Source: Candidatus Eiseniibacteriota bacterium (GTDB lineage: Bacteria; Joyebacterota; Joyebacteria; Joyebacterales; Joyebacteraceae). Taken from it: a stretch of DNA of 16,764 nt. The stretch covers positions 1 through 16,764 of the forward strand of contig JAUWBY010000021.1 in NCBI GenBank assembly GCA_030609605.1, read 5' to 3'. The position numbers were made by a program, and so were the translations under genes. The notes under the pieces were generated by a model, which saw nothing but the letters and a program-made list of their open reading frames with translations, was not told where the DNA came from and ran no database searches. Shown here one piece after another: positions 6,324 through 13,240 of this stretch (positions within the stretch are counted from its first letter, which is position 1; every line of letters begins with the position of its first letter).

Positions 6324-7280
6324 ATGCTGTTTCAATCAGATTCGGGGCGTTGGGAGTGGTCTCTGACGGGCACCAGCCTCATCATTGTCGCGGCGCTCAT
6401 CATTATTGCACTGACATCAGCCGCCGCCACGGCAGGCGAGAGGCTTGGATTGGTGCTGGTCGCTCACGGCGCCCCGATGCCGTCGTGGAATGCTCCGGTC
6501 CTTGCTCTCGAGGACGAGGTGAGAGGCCTTCTGGCGGAGGTCGGGGACAACCCGTTCGATGAAGTTCGTGTTGCGCTCATGGAGTTCACCGAACCTTCGA
6601 TTCACACTGTGATCGGGGATCTCGAGGAGGCGGGGATCGACAGGGCCTACGTGCTTCCGCTCTTCATCGCTCCGTCCGGTCACTCGCTGTTCGACATTCC
6701 TGCAATCCTTGGGCTCTACAGTGATCCTGCAATGCTGGGTGAACTGAGGGGTGAGGGGATTGAGATCGTGGATACCGACATTCGGCTCACCGTCGGCCCG
6801 ACGCTCAACTACGGTGATATCCTCAAGATGATCATGCTCGATCGCGTGAAGGAGATATCCGTGGACCCCGCCTCGGAGAGCCTCGTGCTCCTGGCACACG
6901 GAGACGCGGCTACGGAACCCGTGTGGGAGGCGCTGTGCGATGAAATCGGCGTGTACGTCTGCGCGCACACGGGCATCGAGTACTTCGACCATGCGCTCGT
7001 GGAGGTCGGCCAATCGTTTGCAACAGAAGGACTGGGAGCCATAGCCGAAGCCACCGAGCACGCTGAACGAACTCTTGTCGTCGGACTGTACCTGTCGATG
7101 GGAGTCGAGAACATGGCAAAGAGCGCCATGGTCCGGTCCGGAATGATGACGATCAGCGCGGAGGAAGTTCTCAAGGACAGGGAGATCCGGTACGGCGGAC
7201 AGGGAGTTCTGCCCGATCCGCGGGTAGCCGCGTGGGCCGTCGAGCGAGCCAGGGAGTGGCTTGTAGATCAAGAGGACTGA
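6324..7280 (+). CDS. Membrane-anchored or periplasmic CbiX/CbiK-like metal chelatase
   Basis: A 318-residue protein with a hydrophobic N-terminal segment (about residues 16-37, LIIVAALIIIALTSAAATA) that would export it or anchor it in the inner membrane, and then two CbiX-type chelatase halves. Half 1 begins LGLVLVAHGAP (41-51) and carries LPLFIAPSGHSLFDIPAILG (111-130), where His120 matches the expected metal-binding histidine of the family. Half 2 begins LVLLAHGDA (187-195), but its equivalent loop reads LYLSMGVENMAKS, lacking that histidine. Cytosolic relatives insert Co(II) or Ni(II) into sirohydrochlorin; a periplasmic sirohydrochlorin cobaltochelatase (CbiK-P) is known from Desulfovibrio vulgaris. 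The position directly behind a TonB receptor suggests the protein handles imported metal or tetrapyrrole outside the cytoplasm. The ATG is preceded by GAAGGGAG. A 56-bp relic matching its residues 33-51 occurs at 13185-13240. Fold assignment is good; metal, substrate and even catalysis are inferred. Confidence 0.8.
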   Translation: MLFQSDSGRWEWSLTGTSLIIVAALIIIALTSAAATAGERLGLVLVAHGAPMPSWNAPVLALEDEVRGLLAEVGDNPFDEVRVALMEFTEPSIHTVIGDLEEAGIDRAYVLPLFIAPSGHSLFDIPAILGLYSDPAMLGELRGEGIEIVDTDIRLTVGPTLNYGDILKMIMLDRVKEISVDPASESLVLLAHGDAATEPVWEALCDEIGVYVCAHTGIEYFDHALVEVGQSFATEGLGAIAEATEHAERTLVVGLYLSMGVENMAKSAMVRSGMMTISAEEVLKDREIRYGGQGVLPDPRVAAWAVERAREWLVDQED

Positions 7281-7318
7281 CGGAGAGCGCCACGTGATCT
7301 GGTAACTGAGTGCCGGGC

Positions 7319-7347
7319 TTGACAGGAAGGCACGATGACACTAGTAT
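7319..7347 (+). promoter_or_regulatory. Sigma70 promoter of the TetR regulator gene
   Basis: TTGACA (7319-7324), 17 bp, TAGTAT (7342-7347): an excellent -35/-10 pair. Transcription would start near 7354. That lies downstream of ATG 7335, so that ATG cannot be the start of translation from this promoter. It argues for ATG 7416 as the real tetR start. Confidence 0.75.
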
Positions 7348-7355
7348 TGTATAAA

Positions 7356-7373
7356 GAACAGCATTCGTTGTTC
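7356..7373. promoter_or_regulatory. Candidate TetR operator at its own promoter
   Basis: GAACA (7356-7360) and TGTTC (7369-7373) form an 18-bp inverted repeat with an 8-bp centre, placed at the expected transcription start, 8 bp after the -10 box. The same half-sites recur before the downstream export operon (8060-8080). This is the position where a repressor would block its own transcription. Confidence 0.6.
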
Positions 7374-7415
7374 GATGTGGAGCCATCACGTCGGGATCTG
7401 AGCAGGCGGTACGGC

Positions 7416-8051
7416 ATGCAGGTCAAGAAAGAAGAGATAAGAGAGAGGATCCTCGAAGCTGCCCGGCGCGAGTTCGTCGCAAGGAGCTTCACCGGGGCAA
7501 GCATGCGGGCGATCGCGAAGCGGGCGGGGACGTCGCTCAGCAACGTCTACAACTACTTCGAGAGCAAGGACCGGCTTTTCTGTGCGGTCGTCGGTCCGAC
7601 GGTTACCGGACTCAGAGCCGTTGTGACACGCGAGACGTCGCCCTTGCTCCAGGATCTTGACGAACACGGCTTCAAGCGATTTGAACGGCAGAAGGAGATG
7701 ATGAAAATCATCGTTGCCTACGTGGATGAGCACCGCGAGGATCTCAAACTCATCTTCTTCAAGTCGGAGGGCTCATCTCTGAGCGGGTTCCACGACGAGC
7801 TGATAGAGGAACACACGCGAGGGCACATGCAGTGTTTCCGGAAGCTCGGCAAGAGAGGCCCCAGCACCGAAGGGGCGGCCGGCGTGTCACGGTTTTTCAT
7901 CCACAACACGAGCGGGTTTTTCGTCAATGCATTTGTTGAGATGCTCATGCACGATGTACCATTGAAGGACATGGAAAGGTACGCCGATGAGCTTGTGAGG
8001 TTCTCGTATCCGGGGATGAGGGCGATAGTGGGTCTGGAAAACAGAGAGTAG
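7416..8051 (+). CDS. TetR/AcrR-family transcriptional repressor
   Basis: A 211-residue cytoplasmic regulator if started at ATG 7416. The frame is open upstream to ATG 7335 (238 residues), but a consensus promoter and operator lie inside that extra stretch, and TetR proteins normally begin, as here, just before the helix-turn-helix (KKEEIRERILEAARREF). The DNA-binding part spans about residues 5-52 and includes ASMRAIAKRAGTSLSNVYNYFESKDRLF, the family pattern. The ligand-binding domain that follows is not conserved enough to name an effector. The proposed start has only a weak GAGCAGG ribosome site. The gene is co-directional with, and 52 bp before, a LolA-like/DUF1302/RND export operon, and matching GAACA/TGTTC repeats lie before both. 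It is therefore probably the autoregulated repressor of that operon, released by a hydrophobic ligand. Family call certain, ligand unknown. Confidence 0.92.
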   Translation: MQVKKEEIRERILEAARREFVARSFTGASMRAIAKRAGTSLSNVYNYFESKDRLFCAVVGPTVTGLRAVVTRETSPLLQDLDEHGFKRFERQKEMMKIIVAYVDEHREDLKLIFFKSEGSSLSGFHDELIEEHTRGHMQCFRKLGKRGPSTEGAAGVSRFFIHNTSGFFVNAFVEMLMHDVPLKDMERYADELVRFSYPGMRAIVGLENRE

Positions 8052-8059
8052 TTTTTTTG

Positions 8060-8080
8060 GAACAGGGCAGAACACTGTTC
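8060..8080. promoter_or_regulatory. Candidate TetR operator before the export operon
   Basis: GAACAG (8060-8065) and CTGTTC (8075-8080) are outer arms of a 21-bp inverted repeat; nested in it is the compact palindrome GAACA-C-TGTTC (8070-8080). A further GAAACAG follows at 8087-8093. These share half-sites with 7356-7373 at the tetR promoter. The cluster sits 24 bp before the first operon gene, whose AGGAGGTCC ribosome site is at 8092-8099. No clear -35/-10 pair was found, so the operon may also be read through from tetR. Confidence 0.6.
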
Positions 8081-8103
8081 GTTTTTGAAACAGGAGGTCC
8101 GAT

Positions 8104-8898
8104 ATGTGTCACCGAGTCATCAGCACATTGCTCCTGATCCTGCTCGCGACTGCGACGGTTGCGAGCTCAGGCGCCGCAGGCGAGCTGACGGGCCGCGACA
8201 TCGCCGTCATGGTCGATGAACGACCGGACGGGGAGGACAGAAAGGGAACGATGACGCTGACTCTTACCAACAGCAGAGGAAAGACGAGGGTACGGACCGT
8301 AACGTCCTTCGAAAGGGAGTACGGAGCAGATACGAAGAGCCTCATGTACTTTGAGGCTCCGGCGGACGTGAAGGGAACGGCTTTTCTTCAGTTCGAGTAT
8401 GAGGATCCCAAGAGGCAGGACGACAAGTGGCTCTACATGCCGGCGCTCAGGAGAGTCCGCCGGATCGCAGGGTCGTCGAAGAACGAGTATTTCATGGGCA
8501 CCGATTTCACCTACGACGACCTGGGTGACCGCGGCGTGGACGAGGACCTCTATGAACTCCTGCGCAGGGAGGAGTTCGGTGGACACGAGTGCTGGGTCGT
8601 CGAGGCCGTGCCCGTGGATGAGGACTACATGTACTCAAGGGTCGTGCGCTGGATTCGCAAGGACGTTCTCCTGCCTGCTCGTGTCGAGTTCTACGAGAGG
8701 CAAGGGGAACTCCTCAAGGTTCTTACCGTCATAGATGTGTGCGAAGTAGACGGCTTCTGGAGCATATACGAGATGGAGATGGAGAACGTCCTCGAGGAAC
8801 ACCGGACGACGATCGTGTACGAGGACCTGCACTACAACGTTGGTCTATCAGACAACCTGTTCAAAGTCTCGACGCTTGAGAGGGGAAGGATCCAATGA
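8104..8898 (+). CDS. LolA-like outer-membrane lipoprotein-sorting family protein
   Basis: A 264-residue exported protein, probably periplasmic, with a signal peptide (about residues 1-25, hydrophobic core STLLLILLATATVA). The mature part belongs to the LolA-like family that accompanies RND/MMPL exporters. The hallmark is DDKWLYMPALRRVRRIAG followed by EYFMGTDFTYDDL (together residues 107-140). LolA-fold proteins are half-barrels that carry acyl chains, so a periplasmic shuttle for a lipidic export substrate is the inferred role. A start with near-ideal Shine-Dalgarno AGGAGGTCC opens the operon. Its TGA overlaps the next gene's ATG by 4 bp, implying translational coupling with the outer-membrane partner. 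It is not the housekeeping LolA: it lies in a TetR-controlled export cluster and is longer than typical LolA. Confidence 0.87.
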   Translation: MCHRVISTLLLILLATATVASSGAAGELTGRDIAVMVDERPDGEDRKGTMTLTLTNSRGKTRVRTVTSFEREYGADTKSLMYFEAPADVKGTAFLQFEYEDPKRQDDKWLYMPALRRVRRIAGSSKNEYFMGTDFTYDDLGDRGVDEDLYELLRREEFGGHECWVVEAVPVDEDYMYSRVVRWIRKDVLLPARVEFYERQGELLKVLTVIDVCEVDGFWSIYEMEMENVLEEHRTTIVYEDLHYNVGLSDNLFKVSTLERGRIQ

Positions 8899-10196
8899 CC
8901 ACCCGGATCACAGCACCAGCCGCTGTCGCGGCGACCATCCGGATCATAGCACCCGCCGCAGTAACGGCGACCCTGGTCCTGATCATCTCCCTTCTTCCGC
9001 TTTCGCTGGACGAGGCCCAGGCGGCCGAATTCGACACACACGGCTTTGTCGATTCCCACTACGGCGTGCGGCTCGGGGAAGCGCACGACTTCATCACTTC
9101 CAGAACCCGGGCGCGCATCGAGAGCTGGATGTACGAGGGGCAGACCTGGGCGTACCTGAGTGTGAATGCTGTTGAGGACGGTGTAGTCCAGGGTGAGAAG
9201 GAGATCGAGCTCCGCGAGGCGTTCGTCGAGTACGTGGCGGACAGCTGGGATCTGAGGGTCGGACGCCAGATCATTGTGTGGGGGAAGGCGGACGGGGTGG
9301 CTATAACGGACATCATCTGCCCGCGCGACTACGCGGAGTTCTTCGCGGCGGAATATGACGATACCCGGATACCGGCAGATGCGGCGAAGTGGCGATACCT
9401 GGGAGACAGCTTCGACCTGGAGTTCATCTGGCTGCCGCGGTTCGTCCCTGCCGCACTTCCGCCGCAGGGAAGCCCGTGGTTCAGAGAGACCGAGTTCCCC
9501 GCCGGCGTGGAAGTCGAGTACCAGGCGGTATCGGAACCGGGGTTCAATCTGGAGAACGGTGAGTTCGCCGCCAAGGCAAGCATCTATACGTCGTCAGTCG
9601 ACCTCGCGGTCTCCTGCTTCCGCACGTGGCACGATACTCCCACGGCGTATCGGGACGTGGTGTCGCAAGGCGATTCCGTTCGGGTCAGCTTCCATCCGGA
9701 GTATGAGCGTACGACCTTCTATGGAGCGGAGCTGTCAAAGCCGTGGGGTGATGTCGTTCTCCGCGCGGAGGCAGCTTACTTCACCGGGCTCTGTTTCGAG
9801 CCCACGAACGAGCTTTCGGAGGAGATGTTCGAGAGAGACGTCCTCAAGTGGATGCTTGGGGCGGACTGGAGTCCCGGACGCAACTGGATTGTCACTGTGC
9901 AGTTCGTCGATGGCTTCATCCTTGACTACGAGGAGGCGATCGCGGACGACGAGCACTCGATGCTCGTTACCACGAGCGTCTCGAAGACGTTCCTCAGAGA
10001 GAGCCTCGAGCTGTCCGGAATGACGTACTTCGGCCTGAGTGACAACGACATGTACGCGCGGATGGCAGCTGACTACGAGCTTGCGGATGGATTCCATATC
10101 TCGGCCGGGATGGATTTCCTCAGCGGGGATGGTGGAAGATTCGGCTCGTACGACGACAACGATCAGATCTGGGTGAGGGCCAAGTACAGCTTCTGA
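8895..10196 (+). CDS. DUF1302-like outer-membrane beta-barrel protein
   Basis: A 433-residue exported protein predicted to form an outer-membrane barrel. The first ~44 residues are a long signal sequence ending AQAA, stretched by a 12-residue tandem duplication. The mature protein shows the DUF1302-family signature LREAFVEYVADSWDLRVGRQ followed by IIVWGKADGVAITDIICPRD (residues 106-144), alternating polar/hydrophobic strands, and a terminal aromatic YSF suited to BAM insertion. Members of this family are frequently encoded with LolA-like proteins and RND exporters, as here, and are thought to act as the outer-membrane component or acceptor; the mechanism is not established. The gene overlaps the LolA-like gene by 4 bp (ATGA), and a GGGGAAGGA ribosome site precedes the start. 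It is followed after 17 bp by the RND gene. Family assignment rests on motif recognition, without a profile search. Confidence 0.8.
   Translation: MTTRITAPAAVAATIRIIAPAAVTATLVLIISLLPLSLDEAQAAEFDTHGFVDSHYGVRLGEAHDFITSRTRARIESWMYEGQTWAYLSVNAVEDGVVQGEKEIELREAFVEYVADSWDLRVGRQIIVWGKADGVAITDIICPRDYAEFFAAEYDDTRIPADAAKWRYLGDSFDLEFIWLPRFVPAALPPQGSPWFRETEFPAGVEVEYQAVSEPGFNLENGEFAAKASIYTSSVDLAVSCFRTWHDTPTAYRDVVSQGDSVRVSFHPEYERTTFYGAELSKPWGDVVLRAEAAYFTGLCFEPTNELSEEMFERDVLKWMLGADWSPGRNWIVTVQFVDGFILDYEEAIADDEHSMLVTTSVSKTFLRESLELSGMTYFGLSDNDMYARMAADYELADGFHISAGMDFLSGDGGRFGSYDDNDQIWVRAKYSF
8898..8969 (+). repeat. 36-bp tandem duplication in the signal-peptide coding region
   Basis: Two consecutive 36-bp units, 8898-8933 and 8934-8969, encode TTRITAPAAVAA and TIRIIAPAAVTA. 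By eye 30 of 36 bases match. The duplication lengthens the N-terminal region of the DUF1302-like precursor and keeps the frame. Confidence 0.85.
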
Positions 10197-10213
10197 GCTA
10201 CGGGAGGAAGGCC

Positions 10214-12547
10214 ATGTCGGAACGAATAGAGAGGATCAACGCGTGGTTCAGGAGGCGCGCGAAAGACATCATCCGCTTCCGATGGTTGATCATAGTCGCG
10301 GTCGTTGTTCTCAACATCCTGTCGATACCGGGTGTGATGCGTGTTGAGCAGGACAACTCAATGGAGGGATGGCTGCTCGAAGGGGACCCGCTTCGTCTCG
10401 CGCGTGACGAGTTTGAGGAGATCTTCGGCAACAACGACTACGTGCTCGTGCTGGTTGAAGCCGATGATGTCTTCTCCAGTGAGACACTGGCGATGATGCG
10501 AAGGCTTGGGGATGATCTCGAAGACGAGGTTCCGTTCGCCGACAAGGTGACATCGATCGCACACTTGGATTTCACGGAGGGTACCGAGGACGGGATTGTC
10601 GTGGATGAGCTTGTTCCCGAGGAGATCCCGACGGATCCTGCTCTTCTCGCGGAGATAAGAGCGCGCGCGATGACGAAGCCGTTTCTTGTCGATCGCCTCT
10701 TCTCGCGGGACGGTACGCAGGCGGCCGTTCTTCTCCGGCTTCACAAGTACGCGGACATGAACGGGAGTGAGGCGCGAGGTGAGGTTCTGGTCGGGGCGAA
10801 GGTGAATGAGATCCTGGCCAGAGAGGAGTACCGCGATCACGGACTGCTGTCCGGGGGCATGCCCGTCTTCTCTGCCGAGAAGGAGCTCTGGTTCAAGCGA
10901 GAGGGGGCCAGGCTCTTCTCACTCACGGTTCTGGTCATGATGATCGTGCTCGGAGTGTCGCTTCGGTCGATGCGGGCAGTGTTCGCTCCCATCTTCACGG
11001 CGCTCTCCGCCATTCTGTGGGTGTTCGGCATCATGGGCTACACCGGCGTGAAGATGATTCCGATGATCGCCACGATCCCGGTCATGCTCCTGGTCGTCAT
11101 CTCAGTCGGATACTCGGTTCACATCGTTACCTTCTTCAAACAGCACTTCCTTGCTACCGGGAGTCGAAAAGACTCGGTCGCGCACGCACTCGAGCACACG
11201 GGCTGGCCCGTTCTCTTCACGGTATTCACAACCGTGCTGGGTTTCCTGTCGTTCACCGTGGTCGAGATCTCAGCCATTAGGTGGCTGGGGTTCGCTGCCT
11301 CGGGTCTGGTGCTCGCCGCGTATCCCCTAGTCATGGCGCTGACGCCGGCCCTTCTCAGTTTTGGAAAGGACCGCGAGCCGGATCCTGATTTCGCTCGTGG
11401 AGGGGGCGGGCGGATGGAAACCGGGCTGGTGAGATTGGGTGAGTGGGTCCGGGGGCGCGGATGGGTCATCATCATCGTCTTCACTGTTGTAACGATCGCG
11501 GCCGGTATCTCAATGACGGGTCTCGTTGTTGATACGGATTCACTGAAGGTGATGGGAAGGCGGGTTCCCTTTGTGGGGAAGATCTTCTACATCGCCGATC
11601 AGATCGGGTCGCTCTACGCGTACGACGTGACACTGGAGTTCCCGGAAGATGGGATGGCGAAGGACCCCGAGACGTTGCGGAAGCTGGACGCGCTGGCTCG
11701 GGAACTCGAGGAGACGGAGATTGTGAAGAGGACGACGTCCATCACGGACATCGTCAAGGATCTGAACCAGGTACTCAATGACGGGGATCCCGCGTACTAC
11801 ACGATTGGCGAAGGGCGTGATCTCGTGGCGCAACAGCTGCTGCTGTATGAGATGTCGGGGGGCTCGGATCAGGAGAACTGGGTCGACTACGACTACCGTG
11901 TCTTGCGGCTGAACGTCGAACTGCGCCGGTTCTCCTCGACTCAGGTGGAAGACCAGCTATACCATGTTCAGAAGCGCTGTGAGGAACTCTTCCCTGACGC
12001 GAAGTTCGGGTTGACCGGCATCATTGTCCAGTTTGCCCGAATGACGAACTACATGGTGAGCGGCCAGATCAAGTCGGTTCTGATAGCGCTTCTATGCATC
12101 AGCATCGTCATGATGGTCGCATTCGGGAATGTGCGTCTGGGATTGATAGCAATGGTACCGAACATCGTGCCCGTGGTTCTTGCCGCCGGGATGATGGCGC
12201 GGACGGGCATCACCATCAACTTCACGACCATGATGGTGGCTCCGATCATACTCGGCATCGCGGTCGACGACACAATTCACTACATCAACCACTTCAAGCA
12301 AGCCTTCCATCGCACCGGCAGCTACGCGCAAGCGAATCGCGAGACGTTTCGCACAGTCGGCACCGCCATAACGATGACGACGGTGATAATCGTGCTGGGG
12401 TTCTCCGTGTTCGCCACATCGGTCAGCAAGTCGTACTCGCACTTCGCAGCTGTGTCCATAGTGGCTGTTCTGTCCGCACTGCTCGCAGACTATTTCCTTA
12501 CACCGACGTTGATCATGAAGACGCAGGCGCTCGGCAGGGAGAGGTAG
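10214..12547 (+). CDS. RND/MMPL-family exporter
   Basis: A 777-residue inner-membrane transporter of the RND superfamily (predicted exporters, MMPL type). The layout is the classic duplication: TM1 (about residues 24-40), a large periplasmic loop, a five-helix bundle (about 236-380), then TM7 after residue ~410, a second large periplasmic loop, and a final five-helix bundle. In the second half LGIAVDDTIHY (680-690) places Asp685/Asp686 in TM, the expected proton-relay position. The first-half counterpart, VGYSVHIVTFF, has His303 and no acidic residue, so coupling is likely asymmetric. It has no HAE/HME-type length (>1000 residues) or adjacent membrane-fusion gene. With the LolA-like and DUF1302-like partners it probably moves lipidic or hydrophobic compounds from the inner membrane. 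The start is set by GGAGG at 10203-10207. It is translated in line with the flanking genes (gaps 17 and 12 bp). Confidence 0.93.
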   Translation: MSERIERINAWFRRRAKDIIRFRWLIIVAVVVLNILSIPGVMRVEQDNSMEGWLLEGDPLRLARDEFEEIFGNNDYVLVLVEADDVFSSETLAMMRRLGDDLEDEVPFADKVTSIAHLDFTEGTEDGIVVDELVPEEIPTDPALLAEIRARAMTKPFLVDRLFSRDGTQAAVLLRLHKYADMNGSEARGEVLVGAKVNEILAREEYRDHGLLSGGMPVFSAEKELWFKREGARLFSLTVLVMMIVLGVSLRSMRAVFAPIFTALSAILWVFGIMGYTGVKMIPMIATIPVMLLVVISVGYSVHIVTFFKQHFLATGSRKDSVAHALEHTGWPVLFTVFTTVLGFLSFTVVEISAIRWLGFAASGLVLAAYPLVMALTPALLSFGKDREPDPDFARGGGGRMETGLVRLGEWVRGRGWVIIIVFTVVTIAAGISMTGLVVDTDSLKVMGRRVPFVGKIFYIADQIGSLYAYDVTLEFPEDGMAKDPETLRKLDALARELEETEIVKRTTSITDIVKDLNQVLNDGDPAYYTIGEGRDLVAQQLLLYEMSGGSDQENWVDYDYRVLRLNVELRRFSSTQVEDQLYHVQKRCEELFPDAKFGLTGIIVQFARMTNYMVSGQIKSVLIALLCISIVMMVAFGNVRLGLIAMVPNIVPVVLAAGMMARTGITINFTTMMVAPIILGIAVDDTIHYINHFKQAFHRTGSYAQANRETFRTVGTAITMTTVIIVLGFSVFATSVSKSYSHFAAVSIVAVLSALLADYFLTPTLIMKTQALGRER

Positions 12548-12559
12548 GAGGAGATCACG

Positions 12560-13141
12560 ATGACATCTGAGACCACGCGGGGGAATGCTCACGGCCGCGT
12601 CTGTCCGAAGTGGATGGCATACACGTTCGACAACCGATTCCGGCGCCTGTTCCACGCTCCGCCGAAGCTGCTTGGTCCGTATGTTTCGCCCGGGTCAACG
12701 GTGCTGGATATCGGCTGCGGACTCGGCTTCTTCTCGATCGGCATGGCGAAGCTCGTGGGAGAGGACGGCTTTGTCGTCGCCGCCGACATACAGGCGGAGA
12801 TGCTGGGGGTGCTGGAGAAACGGGCGGAGCGCGCCGGTGTTGCCGAGCAGATAGCAACGCACCGCGCGACACCCGACAGGATCGGCCTCGACAGGCAGTT
12901 CGATTTCGCACTGGCGTGCTGGGTCGTGCACGAGGTGCCCGATATGACAGCATTCATGTCGGAGGTACGGTCGCTCCTGAAGCCCGGTGCGCGGTTTCTC
13001 GTGATGGAGCCACGGACGCATGTGTCGGAGACGGGTTTCGAGAAGACGATCACGTGTGCGAGACTGGCAGGGTTGAGGCTGATTGAGAGGCCGCGTATCA
13101 GTCTGAGTCGCTCCGCGGTGTTCGAACGACCGCGGGACTAG
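12560..13141 (+). CDS. Class I SAM-dependent methyltransferase
   Basis: A 193-residue cytoplasmic methyltransferase. Motif I VLDIGCGLGFFS (residues 48-59) binds AdoMet; the acidic residue at the end of strand 2 is Asp76 in AADIQAEML; the later strand motif FDFALACWVVHEVPD and the post-motif LLKPGARFLVMEP are typical of UbiE/Methyltransf_11-like enzymes. The substrate cannot be read from the sequence. It is the last gene of the TetR-controlled operon, 12 bp after the exporter, with an AGGAGGAG ribosome site, so it may modify the exported molecule or its precursor or detoxify the inducer (inference). The domain is small and near-minimal, with no fused extra domain. A hairpin-rich spacer begins 12 bp after its stop. 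Confidence 0.9.
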   Translation: MTSETTRGNAHGRVCPKWMAYTFDNRFRRLFHAPPKLLGPYVSPGSTVLDIGCGLGFFSIGMAKLVGEDGFVVAADIQAEMLGVLEKRAERAGVAEQIATHRATPDRIGLDRQFDFALACWVVHEVPDMTAFMSEVRSLLKPGARFLVMEPRTHVSETGFEKTITCARLAGLRLIERPRISLSRSAVFERPRD

Positions 13142-13153
13142 AGGAACGGGAGT

Positions 13154-13171
13154 CGATCGCGGAAGCGATCG
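13154..13171. other. Perfect 7-bp hairpin with GNRA-type loop
   Basis: CGATCGC (13154-13160), GGAA, GCGATCG (13165-13171). It lies 12 bp after the methyltransferase stop and has no T tract. It may protect the operon's 3' end or be the first element of the structured spacer. Confidence 0.5.
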
Positions 13172-13184
13172 TGCTTGCCGCCGA

Positions 13185-13240
13185 CCGCCGCATCGGCAAG
13201 CGAGAGGCTTGAGTGGCTGCTGGTCGCACACGACGCCCCG
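13185..13240 (+). pseudogene. 56-bp relic of the CbiX/CbiK-like chelatase gene
   Basis: Aligned without gaps to 6421-6476, this block matches at 47 of 56 bases by hand count, including an 11-base run GCGAGAGGCTT and the run TGCTGGTCGC. It sits in the same reading frame relative to the local open frame, giving SERLEWLLVAHDAP where the chelatase has GERLGLVLVAHGAP. Flanking sequence on both sides does not align. It is therefore a diverged fragment of that gene or of a paralogue, not a chance motif. The remainder of a chelatase gene is absent. Confidence 0.6.

Noticed and set aside
7281..7318. Terminator between the chelatase and TetR genes
   Set aside because: No stem-loop with a T tract was found. 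CACGTG is present but isolated.
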